From: SB15 sp964639245
Lineage (GTDB): Bacteria > Chloroflexota > Anaerolineae > Aggregatilineales > J027
Direction: 5' to 3'
NCBI GenBank assembly: GCA_964639245.1
Contig: CAZXCU010000001.1
Span: forward strand, 682,001-746,000
DNA length: 64,000 nt
Part shown: positions 22,581 through 31,177 of the stretch, in pieces
Position numbering within the stretch: the stretch's first letter is position 1
Layout: each line of letters begins with the position of its first letter
Notes under the pieces: generated by a model
Told to the model about the DNA's origin: nothing
Seen by the model: only the letters and a program-made list of their open reading frames with translations
Database searches by the model: none
Translations under genes and position numbers: made by a program

Positions 22581-23966
22581 TTGATTGTTATGTTTAACAT
22601 TAACCGACTCAAAGAAGGCCCAAGTCCGAGCCTGCATTTTTTACCCTCCCCTGACCCCGCCCGCATGGCAGAAACCCTTGTGTCGCTGGCGAATACGGAT
22701 GGGGGAGTCTTGGTGCTGGGGGTTGCCCCAGAAGGCGAAGTTGTCGGCCAGATTCACCCGCACGATGTCCAAGCGGCGCTCAAAAATGCCCAGCAATTGT
22801 GCATTCCGCCTGTCATTGTCAACACATGGGAAACACACGAGGTCGCCGGGCAGTCCATTGTGGCGATTCGTGTCCCGCGCAGTGTGGAACTCCACTCGAT
22901 GCACGATGGACGGGTGCTGGTACGCAGTGGGCAGGACAATCGTCCCCTGTTAGGGGCAGATATTCAACGGCTTGCCAATGATAAAGCTGCCGGGGATTTT
23001 GAAATTGAAATTGTCAGTGGCGCGAGTCTGGATGATTTTGACTCGTATGTGGTGAATGAATTTATCCGCAAACGCAATGCCCGCACCCGTCAGACATGGC
23101 GCGGCAGCACCGAGGATCTGCTGATGGAGGTGGGGGCGTGTAACGACAAACTTGAACCGACTGTGGCGGGGATGCTGCTTTTTGGGAAGTTTCCCCAGCA
23201 TTGGTTGCCACAATCGGGTGTGATTTTCGTCAAATTTATTGGTACAGAACCGAGTGGCGAGGCGGGTTTTGCGGGGTATGCGCGGCGCGAGGAACTCACT
23301 GGCCCCTTAGCACGGATTGTTGAGAATCTGTGGAATTTGACATGGGGCGAAATGGCAGTCAGCGCGGTGGTCAAAGGGCTGGAGCGCACCGAAACCTATG
23401 AATATCCTAAATTTGCAGTGCGTGAGGCGCTTATCAATGCGGTGGCGCATCGGGATTACCGTTTGAAAGGGCGACGGATTGAAGTTCGGATGTATTCTGA
23501 CCGATTGGAAGTCATTAGCCCCGGTGGATTGCCCGGTTTTATCACCGTAGACAACATTGTGGACGAGCATTTTAGCCGTAACCCGCGGATTGTTTCGGGT
23601 TTGTTCCAGTGGGGGTATATTGAGGAACTGGGGTTGGGGATTGATAAGATGATTGAAGCGATGAAAAGCGCGGGTCATCAACCGCCCAGTTTTGATGCCA
23701 AACCCTATAGTTTTACGGTACGCCTGTATAATACCCGTACCCGTGAAATGGTCGTAAAAACGGAAATTCCCCACAATGTAAATATTCGGCAGGCGCGGGC
23801 GCTGTCGTATGTGCGGGAACGCGGCAGCATCACCAACCGCGAATTTCGCCAGATTTGCAGCGATGTAAGTCCCGAAACGCTGCGTCTTGACCTTGCCGAT
23901 TTGGTCGACAAAAATATGTTGTTAAAAATCGGTAGTAAAAAAGGGACGTACTACATTATCAAGTGA
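22581..23966 (+). CDS. AlbA_2/Schlafen-like putative DNA-binding protein with HATPase_c_4 domain and winged helix
   Basis: The product has up to 461 residues. Residues ~20-130 form an AlbA_2 (Schlafen-like) domain, with ETLVSLANTDGGVLVLGVAP as its landmark. Residues ~270-400 carry the helix-rich ATP-binding module often named HATPase_c_4, seen as FAVREALINAVAHRDY, EVISPGGLPG and NPRIVSGLFQWGYIEELGLG. The C-terminus has a winged helix (YVRERGSITNREFRQICSDV). Such proteins are proposed transcriptional regulators. TTG 22581 is the longest start; ATG 22590, three codons later, is equally good and follows a possible TAGCAT box at 22567-22572. It is 10 nt upstream of the membrane kinase gene, which suggests they act together. 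Confidence 0.8.
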   Translation: MIVMFNINRLKEGPSPSLHFLPSPDPARMAETLVSLANTDGGVLVLGVAPEGEVVGQIHPHDVQAALKNAQQLCIPPVIVNTWETHEVAGQSIVAIRVPRSVELHSMHDGRVLVRSGQDNRPLLGADIQRLANDKAAGDFEIEIVSGASLDDFDSYVVNEFIRKRNARTRQTWRGSTEDLLMEVGACNDKLEPTVAGMLLFGKFPQHWLPQSGVIFVKFIGTEPSGEAGFAGYARREELTGPLARIVENLWNLTWGEMAVSAVVKGLERTETYEYPKFAVREALINAVAHRDYRLKGRRIEVRMYSDRLEVISPGGLPGFITVDNIVDEHFSRNPRIVSGLFQWGYIEELGLGIDKMIEAMKSAGHQPPSFDAKPYSFTVRLYNTRTREMVVKTEIPHNVNIRQARALSYVRERGSITNREFRQICSDVSPETLRLDLADLVDKNMLLKIGSKKGTYYIIK

Positions 23967-23976
23967 GGACGTACTG

Positions 23977-26325
23977 TTGGATTTAACACTCACTTCCACG
24001 ATTGCGCTGGTCAGCAGTGTCTTGTCTGTAGGCCTTGCGTGGGTCAGTTTTATGCGGATTGATAATCAAGTCAACCAGACCTTGAAATACTGGTTGGTCT
24101 TGTTGCTATTGGTCGCCGCCGCTACCGGAGCCATTTTTTTGCTCCCCACCGATGAACCCATCACGGGCGAATTAATGCCCGGTGGCTTGGAAATTCTGGG
24201 GTTGGGGCTGACGATGGTGCTGGTTGGTTGCCTGACCTTTGTGTATTTGCAGCGCAAAGGGGAATGGCTCTGGCTGGCGTTGGGGATTGTCTGGATTGGT
24301 GGTTTAGCTGCCATCACCATCACTGATACCACCGGTGTTCTGGGGGAGGCCGATTGGATTGGTAACAGCTTTAATCCGGTCTATGTTCCCGGCGCGGTAG
24401 CGTTGGGGGGATTCGCTTTTTTCGCCGGATTTCCCATCCTGCTCACCTTTTACAGTTTTTACAGCGCGTCGCTTGCCGAAGTTGCCAATCGTGCCATTTT
24501 CTGGGCGATTATGCTGTCGCTTGCGCTGATGGGTGGGGTGCTTGCCAGCACGATTTCGAGTGGTCTGGTGGAACCCGGTCTCATCTTGCAACTGGCGGGC
24601 ATCGCGGGCTTGGTCTATGCGGCAATTAGTTTGCGCGTGCTGGATGTGCGACGGAATTTATGGCTGGCGGTTTCGACCATTGCGTTGACCCTTTTAACCG
24701 TCATCGCCATTTTGATTCCTCTGATTGGGGCGGATAACGCCACCTTAGAAACCAATGCGGAAAAAGCTGCATTTTTCATTGCTGTTTCGTTTGCCTCCGC
24801 CGTGATCTATATGGTGTTACGCGGCTTTGTGCGCTCCGTGATTAATCGGCTGTCCGGTCAGGTAGAAAATAATGTGTCCTCACGGTTGCATCATTACGCC
24901 GAAGCGATTACCGGCATTACCGAACTAGATGAACTCATCAAGGTTACGTTGAATGAATTGGGCGAAATTTTGCGCGTCCAGCGCAGTGGCCTCATCTGGT
25001 TGCCGCAAATTGATAAAAAACCCGAAGAATCGGACATGACTGCCACTTATATTTTGCGTCCGAGTGAAGTGAGCATGGGCGAAGTGCCGAACATTCAAGG
25101 GACACTCACCCGCCGCAGTCCGATTTATCAGCGTTTGTTTCTGGAACGCAAACCACTTTCACAATTTGAAGTGGATTTTGACCAGACCTATAAAAATGCG
25201 TCGCCTTCGGAGCGTGATTTTTTCAAACAAATGCGAATGGCGATTTATGCGCCCGTGGTTGCACAGGGGCAGGCCATCGGGATTTTGTGCGCCGGCAATA
25301 AAATTAATGATGATACGTTTACCCCGGCTGATATTGAACTCCTGCTGACGATGGCAAATCAGGCGGGGGTGGCGCTGCGAAATGCCCGTCTGGTGGATGA
25401 TTTGCGCCGTCGTGAAACCGAAGCGACCTCCGCCAACAGTGAATTGCAATCCACCAAAGCGCGTTTGGAACAGCTTGACGCGGTAAAAACGGATTTTATC
25501 ACCATCGCCAGCCACGAACTCCGCACGCCCTTGGCGCAAATTAGCGGGTATACGGATATTGTCCATGCGCTAAGTGAACAGGGCATTATCGACACCGACC
25601 AGTTGCAAGGGATTGTGGGAAATTTGCGGAAAGCGATTGACCGCATGGAAGAACTCATCCGTAACATGCTGGATGTCAGCCAACTGGACGTGAACGCGAT
25701 GGATTTGCGCTTCCAGAAAACCACGATTGAAAATGTGATCCGGCTGGCGATTGAACCCCTGCACAATGACATTTTCAAGCGCAAACAGTCGCTTCGCGCA
25801 CGCGGCTTGAGTGGCCTGCCCGAAATTGAAGCCGATACCAAACGGTTGGTACAGGCCTTTCAAAATGTGGTGCTGAACGCTGTCAAGTTCACCCCTGATG
25901 GTGGACGGATTGAGATTAACGGGTCGCTGCGGAACAACCCCGAAACCAAGCGGGATGAAATTGTGGTGGAAATTTCTGATGAAGGGGTGGGGATTGACTC
26001 AAAAAACCACCAGATCATTTTTGAAAAATTCTTCCGCGCCCATGACCCCAGTTTGCACAGCACGGGCAAAACCAAATTTATGGGGGCGGGGCCGGGCTTG
26101 GGGCTGACCATCGCCAAAGGGGTCATTGACGGACACGGCGGGCGCATCTGGGTGGAGAGCGAAGGCTACGATGCCAAGAAAATGCCCGGCAGTACCTTTT
26201 TTATCGTGCTGCCTGTCAAGCCGCCGGATGATGCGAGTGGGATTCTGCACTTTGAACCGACCTTGATGACGGCAGACCGCAGCAAAATTGTGGAAGAAAT
26301 GGCAGCTCCCGCGAAGGAAGCATAG
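23977..26325 (+). CDS. Membrane histidine kinase with N-terminal multispan sensor and GAF domain
   Basis: The 782-residue kinase starts at TTG 23977, preceded by TGAGGACG. About nine membrane spans fill residues 1-285. A GAF domain occupies ~300-470 and a short coiled coil precedes the dimerisation domain. The H-box is FITIASHELRTPLAQISGY, with His at about residue 513. The catalytic domain has N-box QNVVLNAVKFTPDGG, G1 SDEGVGID, an F-box region IIFEKFFRAHDP and G2 GAGPGLGLTIAKG. The multispan N-terminus resembles 7TM/MHYT-like sensory modules, but I cannot assign a ligand. No response regulator follows. The gene is probably cotranscribed with the AlbA_2 gene 10 nt upstream. Confidence 0.88.
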   Translation: MDLTLTSTIALVSSVLSVGLAWVSFMRIDNQVNQTLKYWLVLLLLVAAATGAIFLLPTDEPITGELMPGGLEILGLGLTMVLVGCLTFVYLQRKGEWLWLALGIVWIGGLAAITITDTTGVLGEADWIGNSFNPVYVPGAVALGGFAFFAGFPILLTFYSFYSASLAEVANRAIFWAIMLSLALMGGVLASTISSGLVEPGLILQLAGIAGLVYAAISLRVLDVRRNLWLAVSTIALTLLTVIAILIPLIGADNATLETNAEKAAFFIAVSFASAVIYMVLRGFVRSVINRLSGQVENNVSSRLHHYAEAITGITELDELIKVTLNELGEILRVQRSGLIWLPQIDKKPEESDMTATYILRPSEVSMGEVPNIQGTLTRRSPIYQRLFLERKPLSQFEVDFDQTYKNASPSERDFFKQMRMAIYAPVVAQGQAIGILCAGNKINDDTFTPADIELLLTMANQAGVALRNARLVDDLRRRETEATSANSELQSTKARLEQLDAVKTDFITIASHELRTPLAQISGYTDIVHALSEQGIIDTDQLQGIVGNLRKAIDRMEELIRNMLDVSQLDVNAMDLRFQKTTIENVIRLAIEPLHNDIFKRKQSLRARGLSGLPEIEADTKRLVQAFQNVVLNAVKFTPDGGRIEINGSLRNNPETKRDEIVVEISDEGVGIDSKNHQIIFEKFFRAHDPSLHSTGKTKFMGAGPGLGLTIAKGVIDGHGGRIWVESEGYDAKKMPGSTFFIVLPVKPPDDASGILHFEPTLMTADRSKIVEEMAAPAKEA

Positions 26326-26346
26326 TTTCGCATCAAGAATTGCACC

Positions 26347-26404
26347 ATTCCCATCTTTTCTGATTTTTTCCCCGACGCTACATTTGGTGGGAAAAGGTGG
26401 GAAT
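26347..26404 (+). terminator. Long hairpin downstream of the membrane kinase gene
   Basis: ATTCCCATCTTTT (26347-26359) pairs with AAAAGGTGGGAAT (26392-26404), 12 Watson-Crick pairs and one wobble of 13, and is followed by a T-rich stretch. Part of the right arm can instead pair with TTTTCCC inside the loop, so two exclusive structures are possible. The remainder of 26326-26559 shows only a possible -10 box (TATAGT, about 26523-26528). Confidence 0.5.
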
Positions 26405-26559
26405 TTCTATTTCTTGTGCCTCTCCTTCTATCATATCGATGTTCTAGGGCTGCATCCTTCAAATGAGGGTTGTCATCTTTTATGATGGGCGAATAACACT
26501 ACGGTCTGATGCAACAGCGTTGTATAGTTTCAAAAAGTACATCGTTTGGAATGGTGACT

Positions 26560-27417
26560 ATGGAACGCAAAATCTTGGTAACAGGCGCTGCTGGTAATGT
26601 TGGATTGGAAGTGGTACGCGCTTTCCCCGATAAAGCGCTGCTGCGCTGCGCCGTGTTTAATGTCGACCATGATAAGCAAGTTTTAGGGAACGAAGTCGAA
26701 ACGGTCTATTTTGACTTTGAAGACCCCAGTACCTATCTCGATGCTTTTGAAAATGTGCGGGCGGTATTTTTGATGCGTCCTCCGCAGATTTCCAACGTTA
26801 AAAAATATATTGTGCCAGCGATTGAAGCGGCTAAAGCGGCGGGCGTGGAACATATCGTCTTTTTGTCGCTGGTGGGGGTAGAAAACAACCCCATTGTGCC
26901 GCACTATAAAATTGAGCAGGCGATTTTACAATCGGGGCTGGATTGGACATTTCTCCGTGCCAGCTTTTTCATGCAGAATTTGAACACCACCCACCGCAGC
27001 GAAATTCGAGAACGACATGAAATCGCGGTGCCAGTGGGCAGCAGCAAAACCAGTTTTATTGATGTGCGGGACATCGGGGCTGTAGCGGTCAAAACCCTGT
27101 TGGAAACCGAACATCGCAATCGGGCTTACACCCTCACAGGTGGCGAGTCAATTGACTATTATGCAGTGGCGGAAACCCTGTCGGACGTACTGCACCAGAA
27201 AATTGCCTATACCAATCCCTCTGTGTTGCAATTTGTACGGCAGCAATTGGGGACAGGTCGCCCGATGATGTTTACGCTGGTGATGGCGGCGTTGTATACG
27301 ATGACACGGCGGGGAACGGCGGATGTAATTAGCACCGATACCGCGAATTTGCTGCACCGTGCGCCGATTACCTTTCGCCAGTATGCAGAAGATTATCGGC
27401 AAAGCTGGCTGAATTAA
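26560..27417 (+). CDS. NmrA-like NAD(P)-binding oxidoreductase (atypical SDR)
   Basis: The product has 285 residues from ATG 26560, chosen because ILVTGAAGNVGLEVVRAF, the dinucleotide-binding glycine motif, lies right at the N-terminus. An in-frame upstream extension to 26509 adds 17 residues without known motifs. Later landmarks are VRAVFLMRPPQIS, VEHIVFLSLVGVE, HYKIEQAILQSGLDWTFLRA and FIDVRDIGAVAV, all typical of the NmrA/TMR/QOR2 type. NmrA-like proteins act as NAD(P)H quinone reductases or redox sensors. There is no SDR catalytic YxxxK, which fits the atypical class; HYKIEQAI replaces it. Confidence 0.82.
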   Translation: MERKILVTGAAGNVGLEVVRAFPDKALLRCAVFNVDHDKQVLGNEVETVYFDFEDPSTYLDAFENVRAVFLMRPPQISNVKKYIVPAIEAAKAAGVEHIVFLSLVGVENNPIVPHYKIEQAILQSGLDWTFLRASFFMQNLNTTHRSEIRERHEIAVPVGSSKTSFIDVRDIGAVAVKTLLETEHRNRAYTLTGGESIDYYAVAETLSDVLHQKIAYTNPSVLQFVRQQLGTGRPMMFTLVMAALYTMTRRGTADVISTDTANLLHRAPITFRQYAEDYRQSWLN

Positions 27418-27425
27418 TGGGCTAG

Positions 27426-28226
27426 TTAGTGTAGCTCGTTATTACGCCAGTGCAAGGCGCGGACATCGCGTTCGGCTTCGCCCAACAAAAGGGTCATTTG
27501 TTCGCGCAGACGGTCTGCGGAAGCGGTGGTGTAATAAACGGTGTGGCCGGTTCCCCGTGCGTGTAGATTTTTTTCGGTCAGCACCCGTTCGACCTGACGG
27601 GCAACGGCGGGGGCCGGGTCGATGATGGCGAGATTCTGGGGAAGGGCGGCCTGTAAGACGGGTTTGAGGAAGGAAAAATGGGTGCAGCCCAGCACCAATT
27701 GGTCAGCGTGGGCGTTGTGGATGGGGGCGAGCAAAGTACGGACGAATTCGACATCGGCATCGGTAAAGGGTGCGCCGCGTTCAGCCAGCGTGACCAATTC
27801 CGGGCAGGGACGGGTAACAACTGTAATATTCTGGGCGAAACGGTCTAAGAGGCTGGCATAAAGTTCGCCTTGAAAAGTCGCAGCCGTCGCAATGACACCA
27901 ATAACCCCTGTTTGGGTATCGCGGGCGGCGGGTTTGATGGCGGGTTCCATGCCGACAAAGGGCATCTCAGGAAATGTGGCACGGAGATGATACAAGGCGG
28001 CGGCGCTGGCGGTATTGCAGGCAATGACCACCACTTTGACTCCCTGTGTGATGAAAAAACGGGTGATGCCTTCGGTAAACTGTTGAACTTCGGCAAGGCT
28101 ACGCGGCCCGTAGGGGAGATTGGCTTGGTCGGCAACATAAATAAGGTCTTCATGGGGTAGGCGCTGCTGAATTTCCTTGAGGACGGATAACCCGCCCACC
28201 CCCGAATCAAGCACCCCTATCGGCAT
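27426..28226 (-). CDS. murI: Glutamate racemase
   Basis: The 266-residue enzyme interconverts L- and D-glutamate to supply D-Glu for peptidoglycan. GVLDSGVGGLSVL is the N-terminal signature, and VADQANLPYGPRS follows. The two catalytic cysteines are C70 in VVIACNTASAAAL and C181 in LVLGCTHFSFL, in the expected surroundings. The start overlaps the end of the upstream hydrolase gene by 10 nt, placing murI third in an rplS-hydrolase-murI transcript. Confidence 0.95.
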   Translation of the reverse strand: MPIGVLDSGVGGLSVLKEIQQRLPHEDLIYVADQANLPYGPRSLAEVQQFTEGITRFFITQGVKVVVIACNTASAAALYHLRATFPEMPFVGMEPAIKPAARDTQTGVIGVIATAATFQGELYASLLDRFAQNITVVTRPCPELVTLAERGAPFTDADVEFVRTLLAPIHNAHADQLVLGCTHFSFLKPVLQAALPQNLAIIDPAPAVARQVERVLTEKNLHARGTGHTVYYTTASADRLREQMTLLLGEAERDVRALHWRNNELH

Positions 28227-28948
28227 ACCGCGTCCGCAAATTGCTGGAACAGCGCCCGCATTTGGGGGTAAAACTCCACCAATTCTTCAGGATGCCACTG
28301 CACCCCCACAAAAAAATGTGCATCGGGGAGTTCGATGCCTTCAATGAGGCCATCCGGGGCATAGGCAAACGGACGCAAGCCTTCGCCTAAGTCCTTAATT
28401 GCTTGATGGTGGATGCTGTTGACTTCAATTTTGCCTGTCCCAAGGGATGGGTTGACTTTGGAATCGCTGTCAATTTCAATGCTGTGGAGCAGGGTTTTGC
28501 GCTGGTGAGCAATGGTTCCAATCGTATGAGTGACAGACGTGCCAATTTCGGTGGGAATGTCCATGATGAGGGTTCCGCCAAAGGCCACATTCATCACCTG
28601 TAAGCCCCGACAAATCCCCAAAATCGGTTTGTCATCCTCCCGCGCCCATCGGATGAGATTCAATTCGGTGTCATCGCGCACATCTTCCACGCCATACACC
28701 AATTCACACGAGTCCATGCCGGAAAAACGTGGATTCACATCCCCACCGCCACTGACAACAACACCATCAACTTTTTCGTAGAGGGAACGCAGGGCGTGTG
28801 GATCGTGGGTAGAAGGCACCAGCACGGGCATGACCCCCGCCGCCAGCAGCGCTTTGGTATAGGATTGGGGAATCAGATGATTAGCTACGCCCGTTTTTTC
28901 ACGAACGTAGCCGGAGGTAGAAACAGCAACAAGCGGGACGAATCCCAT
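28217..28948 (-). CDS. Class I glutamine amidotransferase-like gamma-glutamyl hydrolase (peptidase C26, PuuD-like)
   Basis: The 243-residue hydrolase has the catalytic triad of the C26 family: nucleophile C113 in GICRGLQVMN, and H219 and E221 in VQWHPEE. The N-terminus (PLVAVSTSG), VDGVVVSGGGDVNP and IHHQAI also match PuuD-type gamma-glutamyl-GABA or related gamma-glutamyl hydrolases. The natural substrate is not known from sequence. It sits between rplS (6-nt gap) and murI (10-nt overlap), so it is cotranscribed with both. A link to glutamate recycling with murI is an inference. Confidence 0.88.
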   Translation of the reverse strand: MGFVPLVAVSTSGYVREKTGVANHLIPQSYTKALLAAGVMPVLVPSTHDPHALRSLYEKVDGVVVSGGGDVNPRFSGMDSCELVYGVEDVRDDTELNLIRWAREDDKPILGICRGLQVMNVAFGGTLIMDIPTEIGTSVTHTIGTIAHQRKTLLHSIEIDSDSKVNPSLGTGKIEVNSIHHQAIKDLGEGLRPFAYAPDGLIEGIELPDAHFFVGVQWHPEELVEFYPQMRALFQQFADAVCR

Positions 28949-28954
28949 AGATTT

Positions 28955-29386
28955 TTAACCCTCGCTGGTGGTGGCTTCGGTTGGTTTGGCTACGCGGGCA
29001 TAGGCGATTTTGCTCTTGGCTTTGTTGCGTTTGACTTCGCGGACTTCTTTGAGACGGGCAGACTTCCCACTCAGTTCGCGCATGTAATAGAGTTGGGCGC
29101 GGCGCACTTTGTTGTGGCGGGTGACTTCGATTTTTTCAATCCGTGGGCTTTTGTACAGGAAAGTGCGTTCCACACCAATCCCATGACTGGCAACACGACG
29201 GACGGTGAAGGTGCGGTCTTGGCCTGTGCCATGATTACGAATCACCAGCCCTTGAAAAACCTGAACACGGCTTTTGCCGCCTTCCACGACGCTGATATGC
29301 ACGCGGACATTATCGCCGGGGTAAAGTTCAGGAAAATCTTGGTCAGGATTCCGATTTTCTACAGCTTGAATCAATGGATGTTTCAT
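28955..29386 (-). CDS. rplS: 50S ribosomal protein L19
   Basis: The 143-residue ribosomal protein lies at the 30S-50S interface. Core L19 motifs are visible: GDNVRVHISVVEGGKSRVQV, FQGLVIRNHGTG, TFTVRRVASHGIGVERTF and VRRAQLYYMRELSGKSARLK. A lysine-rich tail and a short acidic Ala/Thr extension make it slightly longer than the E. coli protein (115 residues). It begins a transcript that also carries the C26 hydrolase and murI, rather than the usual rimM-trmD neighbours. Confidence 0.97.
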   Translation of the reverse strand: MKHPLIQAVENRNPDQDFPELYPGDNVRVHISVVEGGKSRVQVFQGLVIRNHGTGQDRTFTVRRVASHGIGVERTFLYKSPRIEKIEVTRHNKVRRAQLYYMRELSGKSARLKEVREVKRNKAKSKIAYARVAKPTEATTSEG

Positions 29387-29448
29387 TGCGAATATGCCTT
29401 CTTAAAAAATGGTACTTGTCTCGCACCATCGGGTTTATCGGAGTGGGC

Positions 29449-29477
29449 ATTCTAGCAGAGCCTTATGGTATTTTCAA
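29449..29477 (-). promoter_or_regulatory. rplS promoter
   Basis: On the minus strand TTGAAA (29477-29472) and TAGAAT (29454-29449) are separated by exactly 17 nt. Transcription should start near 29442, leaving a leader of about 55 nt. The leader holds a short hairpin (ATGGT and ACCAT, loop about 12 nt) followed by six T, about 20 nt before the rplS start codon. It may act as an attenuator. Confidence 0.6.
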
Positions 29478-29524
29478 TGCCAGTCCATCCGCATTACAAT
29501 GGAGAAAAATGAGATGAACTGACC

Positions 29525-30445
29525 ATGTTACGCCGAGTTCTTTTGTATTTATCACACGCTGGTTGGGCAAGAAAGATGGCGACGCGCTGGGGGGTTGCCA
29601 GACGGGTTGCCAGTCGGTTTGTGGCGGGGGAAACGCTGGAAGATGCGATTCGCGCCGTCAAGGACATCAACCGTCAAGGCTTACTCGTGACGCTGGATTA
29701 TCTGGGGGAAAGTGTCAAAAAAGCGGAGGATACCAATGAGGTTGTTCAGTCTTATCAAAATGCCTTAAACCGTATTCATGCCGACGCATTAAAAGCGAGT
29801 GTGTCGCTCAAATTGACCCACCTTGGGTTGGACATTAGCGAAGACCTGTGCCTGACCAATCTCCGCCATATTTTGACCACCGCCCAGCAGCATCAGATCC
29901 CGGTGACGATTGATATGGAAAATACGCCCTATACAGATACAACCCTGCGAATTTATCGCACGTTGCGGGATGAATGTAACTTTGACAATGTGGGAACAGT
30001 GATTCAGGCATATTTGTATCGCAGCGAAGCTGATATGCAGCAGTTAGCGGCGGAAGGGGCGCATATCCGGTTGTGCAAGGGCGCATATCTGGAACCCGCC
30101 ACACTTGCTTTCCCCGAAAAAGCGGATGTGGATGCCAATTACATCCACTTAACCCGGCAATTTTTATCCGCCACTGGTAAGTCCTATTTGTGCATTGCCA
30201 CCCATGACGAAAAAATGATTAGTGCGGCGGAACAGTTTATCGCACAGCAGCAGGTTTCGAGTGAGCGCTATGAATTTCAAATGCTGTATGGGATTCGCAG
30301 CGAACGGCAGGTAGAACTCGCCAAAAAACACAAAATGCGGGTGTATGTACCGTTTGGGGAGGCGTGGTATCCCTATTTTATGCGGCGCTTGGCGGAACGC
30401 CCGGCGAATCTGTGGTTTTTTGTGCGGAGCTTTTTTAGGAAGTAA
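29525..30445 (+). CDS. Proline dehydrogenase (monofunctional PRODH)
   Basis: The 306-residue flavoenzyme oxidises L-proline to pyrroline-5-carboxylate and passes electrons to the quinone pool. The beta/alpha-barrel motifs are intact: LLVTLDYLGESV, ASVSLKLTHLGLD, VTIDMENTPYTD, IRLCKGAYLEP, CIATHDEKMI, EFQMLYGIRSER and VYVPFGEAWYPYFMRRLAER, the last holding the substrate-binding Arg pair. The size matches the short monofunctional PRODH type. No pyrroline-5-carboxylate dehydrogenase is in the window. A TACAAT box (29495-29500) and GGAG lie just upstream. Confidence 0.93.
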   Translation: MLRRVLLYLSHAGWARKMATRWGVARRVASRFVAGETLEDAIRAVKDINRQGLLVTLDYLGESVKKAEDTNEVVQSYQNALNRIHADALKASVSLKLTHLGLDISEDLCLTNLRHILTTAQQHQIPVTIDMENTPYTDTTLRIYRTLRDECNFDNVGTVIQAYLYRSEADMQQLAAEGAHIRLCKGAYLEPATLAFPEKADVDANYIHLTRQFLSATGKSYLCIATHDEKMISAAEQFIAQQQVSSERYEFQMLYGIRSERQVELAKKHKMRVYVPFGEAWYPYFMRRLAERPANLWFFVRSFFRK

Positions 30446-30457
30446 CGGAGCAATGTG

Positions 30458-31036
30458 ATGTCTGCCCATCCGCAAAAAGTCTGGACGGTGGAAACCTATC
30501 TTGCTTTTGAACGTACCAGCGAAGAACGCCATGAGTATTTTGCAGGCGAAATCTTTGCTATGGCAGGAGCAAGCCGTATTCACAATCTTGTTGTGATGAA
30601 CACTTCTGCTAGTCTCCATGCACAACTGCGCCAAAAATCTTGTACTGTTTATCCGAGTGATATGCGGTTGAAAATAAGTGTAACCGGGCTTTACACCTAT
30701 CCCGATATCAGTGTGGTGTGTGGACAACCCCAACTCGAAGATTCTCACCAAGATACGCTGTTGAATCCAATGCTGCTAATTGAAGTGCTGTCGCCGTCGT
30801 CTGAAAATTATGATCGAGGCAAAAAGTTTCAACATTACCGCACGCTGGATTCGTTGCAAGAATATCTCTTGATTTCGCAGGACAGCCCGCGCATTGAACA
30901 TTATCGGCGGCAGGAAAAAGATCAATGGTTGCTCTCGGAGACAACTCGCCTAGAGGACTCTATCGCGCTGCCTTCGATTGGATGCCAACTTTTGCTGGCG
31001 GATGTGTATGAAAAGGTGACATTTGAGGATGTTTAA
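30458..31036 (+). CDS. Uma2 family (DUF820) putative PD-(D/E)XK nuclease
   Basis: The 192-residue protein has the Uma2 pattern: WTVETYLAFERTSEERHEYF, GEIFAMAGASRIHNLVVMN, YTYPDISVVCG (with the nuclease Asp), LLIEVLSPSSENYDRGKKFQ (the E-x-LSP strand and Lys) and YRTLDSLQEYLLI. Uma2 proteins share the PD-(D/E)XK fold and abound in cyanobacteria and Chloroflexota. Their role is unproven, and many are thought to be mobile. GTG 30455 precedes the ATG and could also be used. The gene is convergent with the DUF3226 gene across a repeat-rich gap. Confidence 0.85.
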   Translation: MSAHPQKVWTVETYLAFERTSEERHEYFAGEIFAMAGASRIHNLVVMNTSASLHAQLRQKSCTVYPSDMRLKISVTGLYTYPDISVVCGQPQLEDSHQDTLLNPMLLIEVLSPSSENYDRGKKFQHYRTLDSLQEYLLISQDSPRIEHYRRQEKDQWLLSETTRLEDSIALPSIGCQLLLADVYEKVTFEDV

Positions 31037-31177
31037 TGCTTCATCCGGTAAATGCTTTCAGAGGGCGGGAATCGGGGCATGTCGGCCTATTTTCGGGAAC
31101 AAAATCTCCGATGCAATGCCCCTTGTCCCCGCCCCTACGGAATTTAATCCGTATTTACTTGTCGGATGCAGCATTTA
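31033..31177. repeat. Nested palindromic repeat between convergent genes
   Basis: Outer arms AATGCTTCATCCGG (from 31035) and CGGATGCAGCATTT (31163-31176) form an imperfect inverted repeat. Inside it lies a GTAGGGGCGGG-family element (31058-31148): TCAGAGGGCGGGAATCGGG on the left and CTTGTCCCCGCCCCTAC on the right. A second copy with nearly identical ends is at 51031-51117. It may act as a bidirectional terminator for Uma2 and the DUF3226 gene. Confidence 0.65.

Noticed and set aside
28796..29455. Long open frame on the plus strand opposite the hydrolase and rplS genes
   Set aside because: It is antisense to two well-conserved genes and has no recognisable motif or ribosome site.
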